Source: JAVBLK01 sp031553565
Lineage (GTDB): Bacteria > Bacillota > Clostridia > Christensenellales > DUVY01
Assembly (NCBI GenBank): GCA_031553565.1
Contig: JAVBLK010000049.1
Location: 1 to 7,699 of the forward strand
DNA length: 7,699 nt
Direction: 5' to 3'
The notes under the pieces are model-generated. The model did no database searches and was not told the origin of the DNA. It saw only the letters and a program-made list of their open reading frames with translations. Positions 5,088-7,699 of this stretch are shown here, piece after piece (position 1 is the first letter of the stretch; the number at the start of each line of letters is the position of its first letter). A program made the position numbers and the translations under genes.

Positions 5088-5588
5088 ATGACTTGTAAAA
5101 ATTGCGGCCGCGAGATCAGCGAATCCAGCAGTTTCTGCGAATATTGCGGCCAAACGGTGACAGCGGCGCAAGGGCAAACGCCTTATCCGGCGACGGAACA
5201 GCAGCAGAATCCTTACGCGCAGCCTCAGCAGCAGCCTTACAATCCTTACGGACAGCCTGCTCCCCAGCAGCCGTACAGCCCATACCCCCCCGACCCGAAC
5301 GCGCCGCAGGGATATTACGCGCCGCCGCCCAACGGTATGCCCGTGCCGGTAAGGGCGAATAATAATGCGTCCGTAATTTCCGGCGTAATGAGCATTGTCC
5401 TTGCTGTAATAAGTTTTTTCATATTTGGATTTCTTTGTTTCGTCGCTTTGGGTTGCGGTGTTACGGCTCTCACCAGCGCAAAAAAATCTTCAAGTCCGGC
5501 TGCCGGCTATGTGCTCGGCACTATCGGCACTATACTCAGCGCCATCTTCGTTGTGCTTTTTATTATCGGCCTGTTCACTTTAAATTAA
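5088..5588 (+). CDS. Zinc-ribbon, DUF4190-like membrane protein (166 aa)
   Basis: The N-terminal zinc ribbon has two CxxC pairs, CKNC (Cys3, Cys6) and CEYC (Cys17, Cys20). Then comes a Gln/Pro/Tyr-rich linker (about residues 28-88, with NPYAQPQQQPYNPYGQP), then two hydrophobic segments at about 97-126 and 140-163 joined by ALTSAKKSSSPAAG. The paired helices resemble the DUF4190 family, which is common behind such linkers in Gram-positive bacteria. The ribbon and linker are probably cytoplasmic. Function is unknown; such proteins lack catalytic residues. The start ATG at 5088 immediately precedes the ribbon, as usual; its ribosome site is poor (GAGAG seven bases upstream) and may depend on the overlapping mini frame MREN. 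The gene is a single unit with its own strong promoter and terminator. Confidence 0.88.
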   Translation: MTCKNCGREISESSSFCEYCGQTVTAAQGQTPYPATEQQQNPYAQPQQQPYNPYGQPAPQQPYSPYPPDPNAPQGYYAPPPNGMPVPVRANNNASVISGVMSIVLAVISFFIFGFLCFVALGCGVTALTSAKKSSSPAAGYVLGTIGTILSAIFVVLFIIGLFTLN

Positions 5589-5615
5589 GAGTTCTTTTGG
5601 GAAGATCGGGTTTTT

Positions 5616-5650
5616 AAGGCCGCAATGTTTTGTTGCGGCCTTTCTTTTTA
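5616..5650 (+). terminator. Intrinsic terminator
   Basis: AAGGCCGCAA (5616-5625) pairs perfectly with TTGCGGCCTT (5633-5642) around a seven-base loop and runs into TTTCTTTTTA. It ends the zinc-ribbon gene, 28 bases after its stop codon. The minus-strand side lacks a T run, so it should not end the convergent gene at 5653. Confidence 0.9.
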
Positions 5651-5652
5651 TC

Positions 5653-6234
5653 TTATTCAATAAACACTATTTCCGCCGCCCTGATCCGGTAGGTAAACAT
5701 GTACTTTCGTTTTAACCCGGCGCGGACGAAGATAAACGCGTCGAATGCCTCCCATATCAAAACCCATGTAAGGATGTCTATCGTCTCGAAAAAAAGCCCG
5801 ACGCCCTCGCTGGCAAACGCCCTTAAAAGGATGCTTACGGTGATTATGACGATCCCGGCAAGCAGCAGCATCCACGCCTTTACCGCGTTCATCCGCCTTT
5901 TGCGGTACTGGACAAAGTTCTGGAACCGGCTTTCTTCGAACAGCGTTTTCTTGAATTCCGCCGCAAGCCCCGGATCACCGGCCATATCATGGTTTTTGAC
6001 CTCGATCACCAGCGGCGCGATGTTGCGGTTTTCCTCCGTCAGGTATTGCCAGGCCTCCGGATCGATCCGCCTTTTGCCCTCCGGTGAAAATCGGGAATAG
6101 GCGGCGTCGGGCGAGTCCAGTTTGATAACGATATGTTCCCGCCCGTTTGCGTCCAGCTCTCTTTCCGGCCTGTACCGTCTCTCTTCCTTTTGGGACTGCT
6201 TCCAAATCTTATGCATTCTGGAGACAAAATTCAT
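5653..6234 (-). CDS. Unrecognised protein with two C-terminal membrane helices (193 aa)
   Basis: The first 115 residues are charged and soluble-looking, starting MNFVSRMHKIWKQSQKEERR and including GREHIVIKLDSPDAAYSRFSPEG, which seems the most ordered part. Two hydrophobic helices follow at about 119-139 and 147-171, then a basic segment (GLKRKYMFTYRIR) and the C-terminus AAEIVFIE. There is no signal peptide, so the N-terminal domain is predicted in the cytoplasm, attached to the membrane by a helical hairpin. I see no catalytic motif and cannot name a family. The ATG at 6234 has GAGGA about nine bases upstream. It converges with the zinc-ribbon gene and shares no operon; upstream lie relic repeat sequences and element B. 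No strong promoter was found. Confidence 0.8.
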   Translation of the reverse strand: MNFVSRMHKIWKQSQKEERRYRPERELDANGREHIVIKLDSPDAAYSRFSPEGKRRIDPEAWQYLTEENRNIAPLVIEVKNHDMAGDPGLAAEFKKTLFEESRFQNFVQYRKRRMNAVKAWMLLLAGIVIITVSILLRAFASEGVGLFFETIDILTWVLIWEAFDAFIFVRAGLKRKYMFTYRIRAAEIVFIE

Positions 6235-6248
6235 AAATTTTTCCTCAA

Positions 6249-6311
6249 AAGTATTTTAAAGGTTTCCGTCTGCTTTCCATAAAAAAAAGGCGAAAGTCTT
6301 ATTTATGGAAA
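6249..6311. repeat. Inverted repeat tip pair and relic next to element B
   Basis: TTTCCATAAA (6275-6284) is the exact complement of TTTATGGAAA (6302-6311), 17 bases apart; the right arm is the outer tip of element B. In addition AAGTATTTTAAAGG at 6249-6262 matches 2441-2454 inside element A exactly (14 bases). This suggests a truncated second copy beside element B. Confidence 0.45.
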
Positions 6312-6468
6312 CACTGAATAATTCGAAATAATTTACAGCTGCGTCTTTTTCGCCTGAAAGCGTCTTCTTTCCTTCACAAATAGTTCTACTATTTCCTGCA
6401 AAAACAAGCCGTTTTCATGCTGAAGAATACTTGCTCTAAATCAACCTCATTTATTCAGCGTTTACTTC
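6302..6468. repeat. MITE-like element B (~167 bp), second copy of element A
   Basis: Tips are TTTATGGAAACACTGAATAA (6302-6321) and, on the minus strand, AAGTAAACGCTGAATAAATG ending at 6467. It aligns along its full length with the reverse complement of element A, including the exact runs AAAACAAGCCGTTTTC and AATACTTGCTCTAAAT. The central hairpin is AAATAGT-TCT-ACTATTT (6378-6394); element A has a different seven-pair stem at the same place. Its right tip overlaps the end of the mscS gene and contains its stop codon. Confidence 0.75.
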
Positions 6469-7433
6469 ATCCGCACGTCGTGCTGTGAAAACGGCGCGCG
6501 TATATTATTACTTGTCAGCGCGCCCAAAATCTGCTCGTTTAGGTCGAAATATACGTCCCAATATTTTTCCGTCCTGACCCATACGCGCGCCACAAAATCC
6601 AGTGACGACGCGCCAAGCTCGTTCAGCCTTACCATCGGATCGCCGGTGTTTTTCGGGTCGAATTCGTCGCTGAGGTCAAGCCGCAGCTTTTCGGGCATTA
6701 TCCTTTTCTTTTTCCTTTTGCCGCCGCTTTGTGAGTTTTCTCCTTCCGCCGCCACTTTCGCGCCCTCTTTTGCGGCGTCTTCCTTCGCGTACGCGGCGTC
6801 CAAAACGTCCGGGTGAGCTTTCAAGACTTCACCGACAATACGCTTTACCCCGGCGATATCGGCGCCGTACGCGACCGAGAACTTCAGGTCGACGCGCCGC
6901 GTCTTATGATAGTTATAGTTTGTGATGACGTTCTGCGTGACCTCGCCGTTCGAGATCACTATCAGCTTGTTGTCGGGTGTGATCAGGGTCGTATTGAGTA
7001 TCCCAATACTTTTCACGGTGCCGGCCTTGCCGCTTAGGTCAGTATAATCGCCTATACCGAACGGCTTTGTCATGATCAGCATGATGCCGCTGATAAAGTT
7101 GGACAGCGTCCCCTGCATCGCAAGCCCTATCGCAATCGACGCCGAGCCGAGTATTACTATAAACGAGGTGACGGGAATACCCAAAATAGAGATAACGATA
7201 ATAAAGAGCAGGATATACAAGAGAACCTTGCTTATTGATAAAAGGAAACTAGACAGCGCGTTCACCTTCCCGCGCCGTATCATCCGGCGTTTTATCGACC
7301 GGAATATAAGCTTAATGATAATTACCCCGGCGATCGCGGCCAAAGCCGCCAGCAGGATCTGTATTCCGCCTACGCTCAAAAAATCGGCGAATGCTTTCTT
7401 CACTGTTTCCCACAGCTGAGTCAGCCAAGTCAT
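6462..7433 (-). CDS. mscS: MscS-family mechanosensitive ion channel (323 aa)
   Basis: Predicted inner-membrane channel that opens under membrane tension to release solutes during osmotic downshock. Three helices are visible: TM1 about 22-45, TM2 about 62-84, and the pore-lining TM3 about 89-122 with the family-typical GSASIAIGLAMQGTLSNFISGIMLI pattern. The beta domain follows with KPFGIGDY, a GKAGTV turn and ITPDNKLIVISNGEV, and the C-terminal alpha/beta domain ends in the usual form, YWDVYFDLNEQI...APFSQHDV. Residues ~214-264 are an unusual insertion rich in Ala, Glu, Lys and Gly with a KRKKKR patch, which makes the protein longer than the ~286 residues of E. coli MscS. ATG 7433 has AAAGGAGA about six bases upstream. 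A good promoter lies at 7517-7545. The TAA stop is inside the tip of element B. Confidence 0.93.
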   Translation of the reverse strand: MTWLTQLWETVKKAFADFLSVGGIQILLAALAAIAGVIIIKLIFRSIKRRMIRRGKVNALSSFLLSISKVLLYILLFIIVISILGIPVTSFIVILGSASIAIGLAMQGTLSNFISGIMLIMTKPFGIGDYTDLSGKAGTVKSIGILNTTLITPDNKLIVISNGEVTQNVITNYNYHKTRRVDLKFSVAYGADIAGVKRIVGEVLKAHPDVLDAAYAKEDAAKEGAKVAAEGENSQSGGKRKKKRIMPEKLRLDLSDEFDPKNTGDPMVRLNELGASSLDFVARVWVRTEKYWDVYFDLNEQILGALTSNNIRAPFSQHDVRMK

Positions 7434-7516
7434 GATCTTCTCCTTTGTGTACGTAGCCTATACGTCAAAAAATTCGAGCCGTGAATACTCTCCGCGGCAA
7501 CTTTGATATATTGCTT

Positions 7517-7545
7517 ATTATACCCGAAAAAGGCTGAGATGACAA
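7517..7545 (-). promoter_or_regulatory. Promoter for mscS
   Basis: On the minus strand TTGTCA (7540-7545, five of six consensus bases) and perfect TATAAT (7517-7522) are 17 bases apart. The leader would be about 77 bases before the ATG at 7433. Confidence 0.75.
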
Positions 7546-7577
7546 GTTGAGCTTTTAAGAAGGAGTGGACAAATTAT

Positions 7578-7606
7578 TGGACATATAAACTAATATATGA
7601 TAAACT
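7578..7606 (+). promoter_or_regulatory. Weak candidate promoter for the right-edge gene
   Basis: TGGACA (7578-7583) and TAAACT (7601-7606) are 17 bases apart. The start of transcription would fall at about the ATG, leaving no leader. The hexamer TGGACA also occurs at 7566-7571, so this may be a direct repeat at the end of a mobile element instead. Confidence 0.3.
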
Positions 7607-7612
7607 GTAGGT

Positions 7613-7699
7613 ATGGAAAAAGAAAGAATAATGAAATGTCCGAAGTGCGGCGGGTTAGTAGTGAACAGCGGTAAAACAGAATACGGTTCTCAAAGGAAA
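7613..7699 (+). CDS. Zinc-ribbon protein, N-terminal fragment (cut by window end)
   Basis: Only the first 29 codons are present: MEKERIMKCPKCGGLVVNSGKTEYGSQRK, open to the edge. One CxxC (CPKC) is seen; the second pair would lie beyond the window. The pattern CPKCGG-x-VVNSGKT-x(2)-GSQRK resembles the DNA-binding zinc finger at the start of IS1-like and related transposases, where it is followed by a second Cys pair. It could equally be another zinc-ribbon protein. An internal start at 7631 (MKCPKC) is possible; neither start has a strong ribosome site. It diverges from mscS. Confidence 0.55.
   Translation, partial: MEKERIMKCPKCGGLVVNSGKTEYGSQRK

Overview
The window looks like a chromosomal segment of a Gram-positive, Clostridia-like bacterium of medium GC content. 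This rests on AGGAG-type ribosome sites, sigma-A-like promoters (one with perfect TTGACA/TATAAT boxes and a 17-base spacer), a zinc-ribbon plus two-helix membrane protein, and a Glu/Pro-rich surface protein held by a C-terminal membrane helix. The lineage is inferred; no phylogenetic marker is present.

Layout, left to right: (1) 1-207, a long palindromic repeat element; (2) 228-422 (-), a small unrecognised acidic protein; (3) 442-728, two tandem copies of a GC-rich structured repeat; (4) 731-1519 (-), a metal-dependent amidohydrolase, divergent from (5) 1606-2418 (+), a TtcA-type tRNA thiolation enzyme, with back-to-back promoters between them; (6) 2403-2573, a small inverted-repeat element between convergent genes; (7) 2553-4037 (-), a secreted, membrane-anchored surface protein; (8) a repeat fragment and a terminator hairpin; (9) 4267-4515 (-), an 82-residue membrane protein with its own promoter; (10) 4620-4955, further repeat elements; (11) 5088-5588 (+), a zinc-ribbon/DUF4190-like membrane protein with a strong promoter and a clear terminator; (12) 5653-6234 (-), an unrecognised two-helix membrane protein; (13) 6302-6468, a second copy of the element at 2403-2573; (14) 6462-7433 (-), an MscS-type mechanosensitive channel; (15) 7613-7699 (+), the cut-off start of a zinc-ribbon protein, possibly a transposase.

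The genes are mostly single transcription units with housekeeping or envelope roles and do not form one pathway. The noteworthy content is intergenic. At least five repeats share a tip close to TTTAAGGAAACGCTGAATAA. Two are near full-length copies of one ~165-bp element whose central hairpin keeps its stem while its sequence changes. These tips overlap the 3' ends of three genes and supply their stop codons. A separate tandem repeat at 442-728 contains a 35-nt hairpin with many compensatory base changes between its two copies. I see no CRISPR array, tRNA, rRNA or recognisable defence operon.
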